64,000 bases of DNA, taken from NCBI RefSeq assembly GCF_000381265.1, contig NZ_KB906254.1, positions 310,001 to 374,000 of the forward strand. Direction: 5' to 3'. The notes below the pieces were generated by a model, which was given only the letters and a program-made list of their open reading frames with translations, made no database searches and was not told the DNA's origin. This stretch comes from Curvibacter lanceolatus ATCC 14669. GTDB lineage: Bacteria > Pseudomonadota > Gammaproteobacteria > Burkholderiales > Burkholderiaceae_C. The position numbers and the translations under genes were made by a program. Position 1 is the stretch's first letter; every line of letters begins with the position of its first letter. Of the stretch, positions 15,085 to 23,402 are shown piece by piece.

Positions 15085-15810
15085 ATGGGTTTCCAAAGCA
15101 CTGTCAACATCAACTACGCCTTCGGCCTGATCGGTCAGATCTACAAGGACGGCCCGACCCGTTCGCAAGAGCTGCTGATCAACTCCAACGGCGCTGCCAA
15201 CGTGGTCGGCTACTTCTTCACGAAGAACGCCGCCACCAACATCGCCAGCGTGGGCGGCGTGATCACCCAGGGCGCGGCTGTCGTGACCGGCTCGATCAGC
15301 GGCACCACCCTGACCGTGACCGGCGTCACCTCTGGTGCCCTGAGCATCGGCCAGACCATCACCGGCTCGGGCGTGACCGGCAGCACCACCATCACCGGCT
15401 ACGGCACGGGCGCTGGCGGCACTGGCACCTACACGGTAAGCACCTCGCAAACTGCGGCAAGCACCACGATCACCGGCGCCGGCGGCACCCCGACCGTTCT
15501 GGGCGGCATCCTGATCAGCCCCAAGAGCTACGCCGCTGTCGGCACCTCGGCTGGCGGCACCCTGGCTGCAACCCTGGCCGTGCCCGACAACACCCTGGGC
15601 GAGTTCGCCACCATGGGCGACTTCGTTGTGGCCAGCGGTACCGCTTGCAACATCGGCGACGTGTTCCAGTACAACGTGACGACCGGTGCCCTGTCCACCG
15701 TCGCCCCGGGGGCCTCGCCCAGCTCTGGCTGCGCTCTGGTGCCGAACGGCATCGTGATCGACTTCCAGAACACCGCCGCCGGCCCCGCTGCCATCCGCCT
15801 GACCAACTAA
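15085..15810 (+). CDS. Capsid decoration protein with inserted Thr/Gly-rich domain
   Basis: 241 residues. The flanks (residues 1-60 [20 protein letters not shown]...; 140-241 [20 protein letters not shown] ... AAIRLTN) look like a capsid cement/decoration protein and the gene lies just before the major capsid gene. Residues ~66-135 ([56 protein letters not shown]) form a Thr/Ser/Gly-rich beta module that occurs as an insert in many unrelated phage structural proteins. It should be exposed on the head surface. Confidence 0.7.
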   Translation: MGFQSTVNINYAFGLIGQIYKDGPTRSQELLINSNGAANVVGYFFTKNAATNIASVGGVITQGAAVVTGSISGTTLTVTGVTSGALSIGQTITGSGVTGSTTITGYGTGAGGTGTYTVSTSQTAASTTITGAGGTPTVLGGILISPKSYAAVGTSAGGTLAATLAVPDNTLGEFATMGDFVVASGTACNIGDVFQYNVTTGALSTVAPGASPSSGCALVPNGIVIDFQNTAAGPAAIRLTN

Positions 15811-15846
15811 GCCACGACCTGCACCGCAGGTTGATCCCCATCCAAT

Positions 15847-15880
15847 GAGCCCTTGCGCACTCGCTGCGCCGGGGCTCTTT
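15847..15880 (+). terminator. Terminator before major capsid gene
   Basis: GAGCCC (15847-15852) pairs with GGGCTC (15872-15877), with an inner GCGCA/TGCGC stem, then TTTT. The capsid gene starts 20 bp later, so it needs read-through or antitermination. Confidence 0.6.
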
Positions 15881-15897
15881 TCATTTGGAACCCCAAA

Positions 15898-16998
15898 ATG
15901 AACAAGTCTCAAGAACTGAGCTACGTCGGCCCGCGCAATGTCGGCCCCGTGGCAATGGACGCCGAGGACGTGGCCGAGTACCAGGCCCTCTCCGACATCG
16001 GCATCCAATTCCCCACCGCCAAGATCAATGCCATGGCGGCCGCGATGGACGCGACCAATCAAGGTCTCATCACCACCGCCGGCAACACCACCCCCATCCA
16101 GTTCCTGCAAGCCTGGATGCCCGGCTTTGTGCGCGTGATCACCGCTGCTCGCAAGATCGACGAGTTGATCGGCATCACCACTGTCGGCTCCTGGGAAGAC
16201 GAGGAAGTCGTGCAGGGCGTGCTGGAGCCCATCGGCCAGGCGCTGCCCTACGGCGATACCACCAACGTGCCCCTGGCGTCCTGGAACACCAACTTTGAGC
16301 GCCGCACCGTCGTGCGCTTTGAAAAGGGCTTCCAGGTCGGCGTGCTGGAAGAAGAACGTGCGGCCCGCATCCGAGCCAATAGCGCCGCTGAGAAGCGCAG
16401 CGCTTGCGCTCTGGCCCTCGAAGTCCAGCGCAATGCCATCGGCTTCTATGGCTTCAACAGCGGCAACAACCGAACCTACGGCTTCCTGAACGACCCGGCC
16501 CTGCCTGCCTACTACACCGTGCCCAATGGTGCAGCTGGCTCGCCCACCTGGGCCAACAAGCAGTTTCTGGAGATCACCGCCGACATCCGGACCGCCGTGG
16601 CCACCCTGCAGACCCAATCGCAGGACACCATCAACCCGGAAACCACGCCGCTGACCCTGGCCGTTCCCACTGCCGCCTACGCTTACCTGAGCGTCACCAG
16701 CAACTACGGCAACTCGGTGCGCGAGTGGATCAAGGAAACGTTCCCGAAAATGCGCGTCGTGTCGGCTCCCCAGCTGAACGCTGCCAACGGCGGCGCCAAC
16801 GTGTTCTACCTGTTCGCCGAGTCCGTGGACGATGGTGCCAGCGACGACAGCCGTGTGTTCAACCAGGTCGTGCCGGCCAAGTTCCGCGCCCTGGGCGTGG
16901 AAAAGCGCGCCAAGGCTTACGTCGAGGACTACACGAACGCCACCGCCGGCGTGATGTGCAAGCGTCCCTACGCTGTGGTCCGCGCCTCCGGCATCTGA
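15898..16998 (+). CDS. Major capsid protein (DUF2184 family)
   Basis: 366 residues from ATG 15898. The sequence (GITTVGSWEDEEVVQGVLEP; RRTVVRFEKGFQVGVLEEER; AYVEDYTNATAGVMCKRPYA) matches the DUF2184 major capsid family of HK97 fold used by myophages with DUF1073 portals. It builds the icosahedral shell with the preceding decoration protein. Codon use is strongly biased towards C-ending codons, as expected for the most expressed virion gene. Confidence 0.82.
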   Translation: MNKSQELSYVGPRNVGPVAMDAEDVAEYQALSDIGIQFPTAKINAMAAAMDATNQGLITTAGNTTPIQFLQAWMPGFVRVITAARKIDELIGITTVGSWEDEEVVQGVLEPIGQALPYGDTTNVPLASWNTNFERRTVVRFEKGFQVGVLEEERAARIRANSAAEKRSACALALEVQRNAIGFYGFNSGNNRTYGFLNDPALPAYYTVPNGAAGSPTWANKQFLEITADIRTAVATLQTQSQDTINPETTPLTLAVPTAAYAYLSVTSNYGNSVREWIKETFPKMRVVSAPQLNAANGGANVFYLFAESVDDGASDDSRVFNQVVPAKFRALGVEKRAKAYVEDYTNATAGVMCKRPYAVVRASGI

Positions 16999-17058
16999 CC
17001 CACCAAGGCCGCAAGGCCTGATCCAGCCCCGGCGCCGTGCCGGGGACTTCCCCCAACA

Positions 17059-17086
17059 AAGCCCCGAGGCATCGAGCCCGAGGCTT
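17059..17086 (+). terminator. Terminator after capsid gene
   Basis: AGCC...GGCT stem with internal pairing ending in TTTTT around 17082-17088; a second strong hairpin CCCCGGC...GCCGGGG lies just upstream (about 17027-17045). The next gene starts about 20 bp later. Confidence 0.5.
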
Positions 17087-17107
17087 TTTCATTGAGGCGT
17101 GCCCACC

Positions 17108-17482
17108 ATGGCAAAAGCATACGTTTACAGCACCCTGGCTGCTGACACCACCTACAAAGAGTGGGTCAAGACCAGCGACCTCCACATCGAAGCCCGTTCC
17201 GTGACCATCAAGGGCGGCACCGGCGTGGCAAATGACCGCATCGTGACCCCGCTGGGCGTGCGCACCGAGATCGACGCCGAACTGGTCGAAGTCCTTAAGG
17301 CCAACGAGATTTTCAAGCTGCACCAGAAGAACGGCTTCGTGGTGATCGAAGACGTGGCCGAAGACCCCGAGAAGGTGGCTGCCGACATGACCAGCGCCGA
17401 CAACAGCGCGCCCCTGACCGAGTCCAGTTTCGAGAACGCTGGCGACGCGGTTGCCAAGCCCACATCCAGCAAGAAGAAGTAA
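17108..17482 (+). CDS. Hypothetical head-module protein
   Basis: 124 residues from ATG 17108 (the in-frame GTG at 17099 is less likely). N-terminal beta-rich part (AKAYVYSTLAADTTYKEW) and a Lys-rich C-terminus (KPTSSKKK). Located between capsid and DUF4054 connector. It resembles small virion proteins found at this spot but no named family was recognised. Confidence 0.55.
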   Translation: MAKAYVYSTLAADTTYKEWVKTSDLHIEARSVTIKGGTGVANDRIVTPLGVRTEIDAELVEVLKANEIFKLHQKNGFVVIEDVAEDPEKVAADMTSADNSAPLTESSFENAGDAVAKPTSSKKK

Positions 17483-17488
17483 GCCGCC

Positions 17489-17929
17489 ATGACCACGCCA
17501 GCACTTGACCCCACGGCATTCGCTGCCATGTTCCCGGCGCTGGCGTCGGTGTCCACCCCGGCCCTGGAGGGTTACTGGACCATGGCGAACGGCTACATCG
17601 CTGAAAGCTTCGCCCTGACCGGCGACCGCCTGCAGCTCGCCTTGAACCTGATGACCGCCCACCTAGCGCAGTCGTTCCAGATCATCAACGGGCCCAGCGG
17701 AAACGGGGCAGGGGGCAGCACCCCGGGCGTCGTCACCGGCGGGTCTGAGGGCAGCGTCTCGGCATCAATGGCGCCGCCGCCCACGAAATCCGGCTGGCAG
17801 TACTGGCTGGCCACCACGGCCTACGGGCAGCAACTGTGGGCGCTGCTCCAGATACGCGGCGCCGGCGGCTTCTACATCGGCGGCTCGCTTGAGCGGGCCT
17901 CGTTCCGCAAAGCTGGCGGGGTGTTTTGA
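17489..17929 (+). CDS. Head-tail connector (DUF4054 family)
   Basis: 146 residues. The outline is that of DUF4054: FAAMFPALASVSTPALEGYW with a helical N-terminal half, a Gly/Ser loop (GPSGNGAGGSTPGV), KSGWQYWLATTAYGQQLWAL and a C-terminal glycine-rich segment. This family sits directly after capsid genes in Pam3-like and related myophages and serves as the adaptor ring on the portal. One-base overlap with the next start (TGATG). Confidence 0.7.
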   Translation: MTTPALDPTAFAAMFPALASVSTPALEGYWTMANGYIAESFALTGDRLQLALNLMTAHLAQSFQIINGPSGNGAGGSTPGVVTGGSEGSVSASMAPPPTKSGWQYWLATTAYGQQLWALLQIRGAGGFYIGGSLERASFRKAGGVF

Positions 17930-18477
17930 TGGGCAAGACGCTGAACTTCGACAAGATCAAGGCCCTCCTTGACCGCATCCCGGCTGAGTTCGCCGGCAAA
18001 GAGGCGCAGATGGGCTGGTTCCCGTCCGCCCAGTACGAGGACGGCACCCCCGTTGCCTACGTGGCGACCATTCAGGAGAACGGCGCCCCAGAGGTCAGCA
18101 TCCCGCCCCGGCCCTTCCTGAAGCCCACCATCGACGCCCGCACCAAGGCCTGGACCAAGCTGCTGGAAAGCGGTGTGCGCGCCGTATCGGCTGGCCGGGC
18201 AACCGCTGATCAGGTGTTTGAAGGCGTGGGCCTGCAGATGGCCGGCGACACCAAGGCGCAAATTGCCAGCAACGCTGTCGAGCCCCTGAGCCCTACAACC
18301 CTGGTCCTGCGCAAGTGGCGCCGTGAGGGCCTGCCCATTAACGGCAAGACGGTCGGCCAAGCCGCCGCCGCCTACGCTGAAGACCCAAGCATCATCGACG
18401 GCGTGCCCAGCGATCCCCTGCAGGACACCGGCCTCATGGTTGCCACCCTCACGAACGCAGTCGGGAAAACGGAATGA
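17929..18477 (+). CDS. Neck/tail-completion protein (HK97 gp10-like)
   Basis: 182 residues. Motifs MGWFPSAQYEDGTPVAYVAT, IPPRPFLKPTID and LSPTTLVLRKWRREGLP are usual for phage morphogenesis proteins that sit between connector and tail terminator. The PPRPF motif is typical. Coupled to the next gene by ATGA. Confidence 0.65.
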   Translation: MGKTLNFDKIKALLDRIPAEFAGKEAQMGWFPSAQYEDGTPVAYVATIQENGAPEVSIPPRPFLKPTIDARTKAWTKLLESGVRAVSAGRATADQVFEGVGLQMAGDTKAQIASNAVEPLSPTTLVLRKWRREGLPINGKTVGQAAAAYAEDPSIIDGVPSDPLQDTGLMVATLTNAVGKTE

Positions 18478-18860
18478 TCAACCTCCGGGCCCTGGCCAAC
18501 ACCACGATCCAAGCGATCAACCCGAACATCAGCGTCACCTGGGTGCAGGCCAACGGCTACACCACGAACGCCGATTTCAGCCGCACGCCGACCACGACCA
18601 GCACCACGGTGCAGGCCAACGTGCAAGGCCTGTCGGGCCGCGACCTGCAGCACGTCGAGGGCCTGAACATTCAGGGCGTCATGCGCTCGGTGCACCTCTA
18701 CGGCAACGTGCAGGGCGTCGTGCGCGACAACCAGAAGGGTGGCGACATCCTGCAATTCCCCGAGGTGCCCGGCGGCCCTGTTAAAGACTGGCGCGTCATA
18801 TCGGTCATGGAGACATGGCCCACCTGGGCGCGCGTCCTCGTCTGCCTGCAATCCACATGA
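18474..18860 (+). CDS. Head closure / neck protein
   Basis: 128 residues, mainly beta (TTVQANVQGLSGRDLQHVEG; VVRDNQKGGDILQFPEVPGG; WRVISVMETWPTWARVLVCL). The fold outline is that of head-closure proteins of the neck; in related phages this gene is found between the gp10-like and the LIC_12616 genes. ATGA overlaps on both sides. Confidence 0.6.
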   Translation: MINLRALANTTIQAINPNISVTWVQANGYTTNADFSRTPTTTSTTVQANVQGLSGRDLQHVEGLNIQGVMRSVHLYGNVQGVVRDNQKGGDILQFPEVPGGPVKDWRVISVMETWPTWARVLVCLQST

Positions 18861-19387
18861 CCACCACGACCATCTCCATCACCGAAGCGCAGGTCGTTAC
18901 GGCTGTGGGCCAGTTCCTGCAATCGGTGCTGCCTGCCGGTACTGAGGTGATCAAGACCCAGGGCAACGGCGTGCCGATGCCGAAGGGTGCCTTCGTGGCG
19001 ATGACCTTTTCGGCCTCGCGGCGCTTGTCCACCAACGTGGCCGCCTACACATCCGGCGCGCCCGGGTCGAAGGCAGTGCAGATGCTGTCCGAGTTCCCGA
19101 TCCAACTGGACTTCTACGGCCCCCAGGCAGGAGATTGGGCCAACACCGTGCAGGCGCTGTGGCGCGATGAGTTCGCCACCGATGCCTTCCCGGACGGGAT
19201 CGTCCCGGCCTATGCCGATGACCCCATCCAGATTCCGCTCGTGACGGGCGAGCAGACGTGGCTGGAGCGCTGGAAGCTTTCCGCCGTGCTGCAGATCACC
19301 CCCGTCGTGACCGTGTCGCAGGAGTCAGCCACAGCCCTGCAGATCGACCTGATCGAGGTCGACACCCACTTCCCGCCGACTCCCTGA
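18857..19387 (+). CDS. Tail terminator (LIC_12616/neck gp12-like family)
   Basis: 176 residues. The N-terminal helix (ITEAQVVTAVGQFLQSVLPA), 'QGNGVPMPKGAFVAMTF', the strand IQLDFYGPQAGDWANTVQAL and WRDEFATDAFPDG match the LIC_12616 family, which caps the tail tube before head joining. Followed by a terminator and the esterase insertion. Confidence 0.65.
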   Translation: MTTTTISITEAQVVTAVGQFLQSVLPAGTEVIKTQGNGVPMPKGAFVAMTFSASRRLSTNVAAYTSGAPGSKAVQMLSEFPIQLDFYGPQAGDWANTVQALWRDEFATDAFPDGIVPAYADDPIQIPLVTGEQTWLERWKLSAVLQITPVVTVSQESATALQIDLIEVDTHFPPTP

Positions 19388-19409
19388 GTCACCCCACCTT
19401 CAAACCCCA

Positions 19410-19431
19410 AGCCCGCCGAGTGCGGGCTTTT
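19410..19431 (+). terminator. Terminator before esterase cassette
   Basis: AGCCCGC-CGAGT-GCGGGCT followed by TTT; the U-tract is 17 bp from the next start codon. Confidence 0.7.
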
Positions 19432-19447
19432 GCATTTCGAGGCCTCT

Positions 19448-20839
19448 ATGACCGCCACCATTCAAAAAGACTTCTACGGGTTCATCGTGGACGACACCGG
19501 GAAGGTGATCGGCGCCGTGAACCGCTTCGGTGTGCCGACGCCTATTGGCTCGATCCCCGATGCCTCGTTTTCGGCCTCTGCTGATACCTGGCTGGCAAAT
19601 GGCGGGCATGCCAAGCAGCACGCTACTTTGGGGCTGAACGGTGGATTTATGTTTGGCAACGCCCCAAATCGAAACCGGATCATCCTCATTGGAGATTCGA
19701 AAACGGCAATGAATGGCGGCACATCGATTGCAACGCCAGTTCAGGCGCTGGGGGCCTCCTACGATTGCAAGGGGCAATTCAATCAAGCCAACTTTCTACT
19801 GAATCATGCATTCGAGGTGGTTGGCAATGCTGGAATTGGTGGGCAAAAATCTGGGCAAATCCTTGCCAGATTCCAAACTGATGTTCTTTCCAGGCCGTCT
19901 GAGTGGGTCTGCGGCTTGGCTGGCACAAACGATTCTTCTGCTTCAGATACGGGAAACTCCAGCACCACTGATGTGAACATCATTGCGATGTGGGATCAGG
20001 CTGTCGCCGCTGGCCGCCGCGTACTTTGGTACACCATTCCGCCAAAGACAGTTGCAGCCGATGCTGAAAACCAGTATCACATGCAGATCAACCGTCTTCT
20101 GAAAATCGCTGCAGCGCGACGCCCCAATGTCGTGCTTGTTTCTCAAGAGTCTGCCACGCTGGATATTTCAACCACGTTCAAAGCGCTTTCCACAGCCCTT
20201 ACTGACGGTACGCATGAATCTCCGATTGGCGCGGCACTTGAAGGCCGTTTGATTGCGGATGCTGTCCGCCCGTATATCAGCACCGTGAATCCTTGGCTTG
20301 CGCAAAGCAACGGCGATACGGACAACCTTCTTACAAACCCCATGCTGTATGGGGCTGGCTCGGCAACGCCTACGGGCTGGAATAAGCAGGGGACGCCGAC
20401 AATCTCCTATGTTGCTGCCACGGATGGTTTCGCCTATCCATGGTGTCAACTGAATGTCCCGAATGGAACAACTACCGGTCAGGGGCTCACATCGAACGTA
20501 TCCATCGGCTCCAGCCTGGCAATTGGCGATACCGTGATCGGTGTTGTTGAGTTTGCAGGTGATAGCTATGACTCTGCCGCAGCAGCAAACACCCAAGGTA
20601 TCTGCCTGAAAGTCCAGGCCTATAACGGATCTTCATTCTTCGCCTCGGCCAGTGATCTTTACTGGGACAGCACCTACGCAAATTACACCTTGCAAGGTCC
20701 TGGTGTTTTTCAGACTCCTCCCTTTGTTGTTCCCGCCGGGACAACTGTGCTCCAGTTGTATTTGGCGATCACCGGTGGTGGCAACTATCGGATCCGACGA
20801 GCTGCTATTCGCAACCTGACCAAGCTTGGTCTGGCCTGA
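19448..20839 (+). CDS. SGNH/GDSL esterase with carbohydrate-binding C-terminus
   Basis: 463 residues from ATG 19448. The hydrolase domain begins after ~75 residues: IILIGDSKTAMNGG has the catalytic Ser (GDS, residues ~82-84), GLAGTND gives the block III Asn, and DGTHESPIGAALEGRLIAD (~252) is the D-x-x-H dyad. The C-terminal ~180 residues (NLLTNPMLYGAGSATPTGWN ... RIRRAAIRNL) resemble a jelly-roll sugar-binding domain. Position between neck and sheath is foreign to that order, and the gene is poorer in GC than its neighbours with its own terminators either side, so it is probably acquired cargo. It may deacetylate host polysaccharide during adsorption. Confidence 0.75.
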   Translation: MTATIQKDFYGFIVDDTGKVIGAVNRFGVPTPIGSIPDASFSASADTWLANGGHAKQHATLGLNGGFMFGNAPNRNRIILIGDSKTAMNGGTSIATPVQALGASYDCKGQFNQANFLLNHAFEVVGNAGIGGQKSGQILARFQTDVLSRPSEWVCGLAGTNDSSASDTGNSSTTDVNIIAMWDQAVAAGRRVLWYTIPPKTVAADAENQYHMQINRLLKIAAARRPNVVLVSQESATLDISTTFKALSTALTDGTHESPIGAALEGRLIADAVRPYISTVNPWLAQSNGDTDNLLTNPMLYGAGSATPTGWNKQGTPTISYVAATDGFAYPWCQLNVPNGTTTGQGLTSNVSIGSSLAIGDTVIGVVEFAGDSYDSAAAANTQGICLKVQAYNGSSFFASASDLYWDSTYANYTLQGPGVFQTPPFVVPAGTTVLQLYLAITGGGNYRIRRAAIRNLTKLGLA

Positions 20840-20944
20840 TTGCCAGTTAACCCATCTGGTGACCTAGCTCCACCCAGGCCCGCGCCCCACAAGCCCCGGC
20901 GCGGCGCCCTCACATTCCGGGCGCCACTCGGGCGCATGACACAC

Positions 20945-21028
20945 AACCCGCCTCTGAGCGGGTTTTCTTTTGCCCGCATCAGTGGGCCATTCCCCACCCA
21001 TTCAAACCCGCCAGCGAGCGGGTTTTTT
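20945..21028 (+). terminator. Two near-identical tandem terminators
   Basis: AACCCGC-CTCTGA-GCGGGTT (20945-20964) and AACCCGC-CAGCGA-GCGGGTT (21005-21024), each followed by T residues. The rest of 20840-21048 has no gene. The duplication may record the insertion of the esterase cassette. Confidence 0.75.
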
Positions 21029-21048
21029 CATTTCTGGAGTGACCCTCG

Positions 21049-21819
21049 ATGTCCACTATCCCAATCAAGGCATATCCGGCCACCACCGGTTGTTTTTACG
21101 GATATTTTCCTTTGCGTCAATGATCTGAAGATTGGCTTCGCAATGAAGTCCGCAAACCACATCTGACTGAAGGGGGACTATGTGGTCTACATGGTGCTCA
21201 ACGCCTGTTGCTTGTGAAAGCTCTCGGCTCTTCTTGTAGATATCAATGATTGCTTCTTTATTGGCCCATAGTGGAGTTGATCGGGACTTTGCAAATCGAC
21301 GTCGTGCATACGAAGCATTGAGCCTGTGTTTGTTTGCTTGAGCCCACCGCTTAACCCGCGCAGTCTCTCTTTCTATATTTTTATTTCTGTACGAGACGTA
21401 GTAGTCAGGGTTTTTTGCTTTGTATTCAATTGAATATCTGCGCGAATAATCAAGATTTTCATAGTAATAAATCTTTCTCTTTTGAAGGGCGCGCTGCTTG
21501 TTCGCATCAAACCACTTCTTCGTAGCGGCTCGGTGCTTTTCTGGATTCTTCTCTCGACCACGCTTGGCAATAAGGTTGGTCGCCTCCCTGTTCTCTTTTT
21601 TGTAGGCCGACTTGCATTCCTTGCACTGGTACTGCAAACCATCCTTATTTGCTGAGCAGCGAGAAAAGTTTATTCCGTCTTTTTCGACCAAGCACTTTCG
21701 GCAAATCTTCAGCATAAATCTTGGAGTTTATTGGGTGCACCCATTTTATTAAATGGCGGCCTGAATATCAATTCCCATTACCAAACGAATAGGAATAAAA
21801 ATGTCCACTATCCCCATCA
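21049..21819. mobile_element. HNH element with duplicated sheath start region
   Basis: A ~750-bp unit bounded by a direct repeat: ATGTCCACTATCCC-A-ATCA at 21049-21067 and ATGTCCACTATCCC-C-ATCA at 21801-21819 (18 of 19 identical). The repeat is the first 19 bases of the tail sheath gene. Between the copies lies a single, AT-rich, opposite-strand HNH endonuclease gene whose stop codon is inside the left repeat. The left copy opens a dead frame of about 25 codons; the right copy has its own ribosome site (AGGAATAAAA) and starts the intact sheath. Confidence 0.7.
21065..21715 (-). CDS. HNH homing-type endonuclease
   Basis: 216 residues on the minus strand. N-terminal zinc-binding CRKCLVEKD ... 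CKEC, a long Lys/Arg/Tyr-rich linker (residues ~40-140), and a C-terminal HNH core: GVEHHVDHIVPL, then VCGLHCEANLQII and KENIRKNNRW. Strong AT bias and Lys/Asn-rich composition differ from the phage genes around it, a sign of transfer. It should cut a recognition sequence at the sheath start in phages lacking the insertion. Antisense to late transcription, so presumably expressed from its own promoter in 21716-21800. Confidence 0.8.
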   Translation of the reverse strand: MLKICRKCLVEKDGINFSRCSANKDGLQYQCKECKSAYKKENREATNLIAKRGREKNPEKHRAATKKWFDANKQRALQKRKIYYYENLDYSRRYSIEYKAKNPDYYVSYRNKNIERETARVKRWAQANKHRLNASYARRRFAKSRSTPLWANKEAIIDIYKKSRELSQATGVEHHVDHIVPLQSDVVCGLHCEANLQIIDAKENIRKNNRWWPDMP

Positions 21820-23279
21820 GTACCGTGGTAACGGCAAATCCGTCCGTTCTCGCCGCAGCGGGCTCTGCTGTTGACCTCAACGGCGTGATCCTGACCAAGA
21901 GCCCGTACGTGCCTATCGGTACCGTGAAGTCTTTTGCTCTGGCTGACGATGTGGGCGCATTCTTCGGCCTTACGTCGACCGAATACGCGATGGCCCAGGT
22001 GTACTTCAAGGGCTACGAAGGCTGCACGAAGGTGCCGGGCAAGCTGTACTTTGCCCAGTTCAACGGCACCGATGTGGCGGGCTACCTGCGCGGCGCCACG
22101 CTGTCGCTGACCCTGACCCAACTGCAGGCCCTGAGCGGTTCCCTGACCGTCGCTGTGGACGGCACGAACAAGACCGCCGCCAGCATTTCGCTGAGCGCTG
22201 CCACTTCGTTCGCCAATGCTGCCACCATCATCGGAACCGCCCTGAGTGCTGCCGTGACCTGGGACACGACCCAGAACGCATTTGTCATCACCTCGGGCAC
22301 CACGGGCGCAAGTTCGTCGGTGGGCTTTGCCACCGGTACGCTGTCCACTGCCCTGGGCCTGACCAGCGCAGCCGGTGCCGTGGTTTCCGCCGGTGCTGTG
22401 GCCGCCACCCCGGCGACCTTCATGCCGGCCCTGGCCCAACTCACTCAGAACTGGGCGCTGTTCACCACGGCCTGGGAATCGTCCCTGGATGAAGCCAAGG
22501 CCTTTGCGGCCTGGACGAATTCGGTGGCACCACGCTATGGCTACGTATCGATCGACAGCGACCCGAACGCCCTGGTGGCTGGCAGCACTTCGACCTTCGG
22601 CTACTACCTGCAGAACACCGAGTCGTCGGGCACGATCCCGGTCTACACAGGCACTGCCGATCTGGCTCACGCGGCCTTCGTGCTGGGCTTCGCCGCCTCG
22701 CTGGACTTCGACAAGACGAACGGCCGCGCCACCCTGGCATTTCGCACCCAGTCGGGTCTGACGCCTGCTGTGACCAACGCCACGAACGCCCAGGCGCTGC
22801 AGCAAAACGGCTACCTGTACTTCGGCGCCTACGCCAACGCCACGCAGCAGTTCAACTTCTTCTACTCGGGCGCGGTGTCGGGTTCGTGGACCTGGCTGGA
22901 CACATACCTGAATCAGATCTGGCTCAACTCGAACATCCAGTTGGCCATGATCAAGCTTCTGATGACGGTGGGCTCGATCCCGTACAACCAGGCCGGCTAC
23001 AACCTGATTGCGACAGCCTGCCAAGACCCGATCAACTCCGCGATCAACTTTGGCGCGATCCGCACCGGCGTGGCCTTGTCCACCTCGCAAGTTGCGGAAA
23101 TCCAGTACGCCATTGGCCGCGACGTGAGCGCCACGATCTTCGCCAAGGGCTACTACCTGTACATCCAGCCCGCCACGGCTGCGATTCGCGTGACCCGGGC
23201 CAGCCCGAGCATGACTTTGTTCTATGCAGACGGGGGCAGCGTGCAGAGGCTCGCGCTGGCGTCCATCGAGATCCAGTGA
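21801..23279 (+). CDS. Tail sheath protein (DUF3383 family)
   Basis: 492 residues from ATG 21801. MSTIPISTVVTANPSVLAAA at the N-terminus and the C-terminal QVAEIQYAIGRDVSATIFAK ... YYLYIQPA are typical of DUF3383 sheaths in myophages. This polymer contracts to drive the tube through the envelope. The start region is a rebuilt copy provided by the HNH element. Insert-like Thr/Ala-rich region at residues ~95-200. Confidence 0.82.
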   Translation: MSTIPISTVVTANPSVLAAAGSAVDLNGVILTKSPYVPIGTVKSFALADDVGAFFGLTSTEYAMAQVYFKGYEGCTKVPGKLYFAQFNGTDVAGYLRGATLSLTLTQLQALSGSLTVAVDGTNKTAASISLSAATSFANAATIIGTALSAAVTWDTTQNAFVITSGTTGASSSVGFATGTLSTALGLTSAAGAVVSAGAVAATPATFMPALAQLTQNWALFTTAWESSLDEAKAFAAWTNSVAPRYGYVSIDSDPNALVAGSTSTFGYYLQNTESSGTIPVYTGTADLAHAAFVLGFAASLDFDKTNGRATLAFRTQSGLTPAVTNATNAQALQQNGYLYFGAYANATQQFNFFYSGAVSGSWTWLDTYLNQIWLNSNIQLAMIKLLMTVGSIPYNQAGYNLIATACQDPINSAINFGAIRTGVALSTSQVAEIQYAIGRDVSATIFAKGYYLYIQPATAAIRVTRASPSMTLFYADGGSVQRLALASIEIQ

Positions 23280-23283
23280 TCAC

Positions 23284-23310
23284 AGCCCGCCACGCGCGGG
23301 CTTTCCTTTT
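23284..23310 (+). terminator. Terminator after sheath gene
   Basis: AGCCCGC-CACGC-GCGGGCT followed by TTCC and TTTTT. Confidence 0.7.
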
Positions 23311-23402
23311 TGCACGGCCTAGGGGGATACCCCGAAGAGGCGGACTCGTTCCCCGCCCTGGCCGCTGCATTGCCTGGAACGCGCTTTGAACGGAAGCACT
23401 TC

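Noticed and set aside
13449-15113. A 554-codon minus-strand frame opposite the Nudix-DUF2213 gene
   Set aside because: The plus strand has clear domains; the minus frame is a high-GC shadow.
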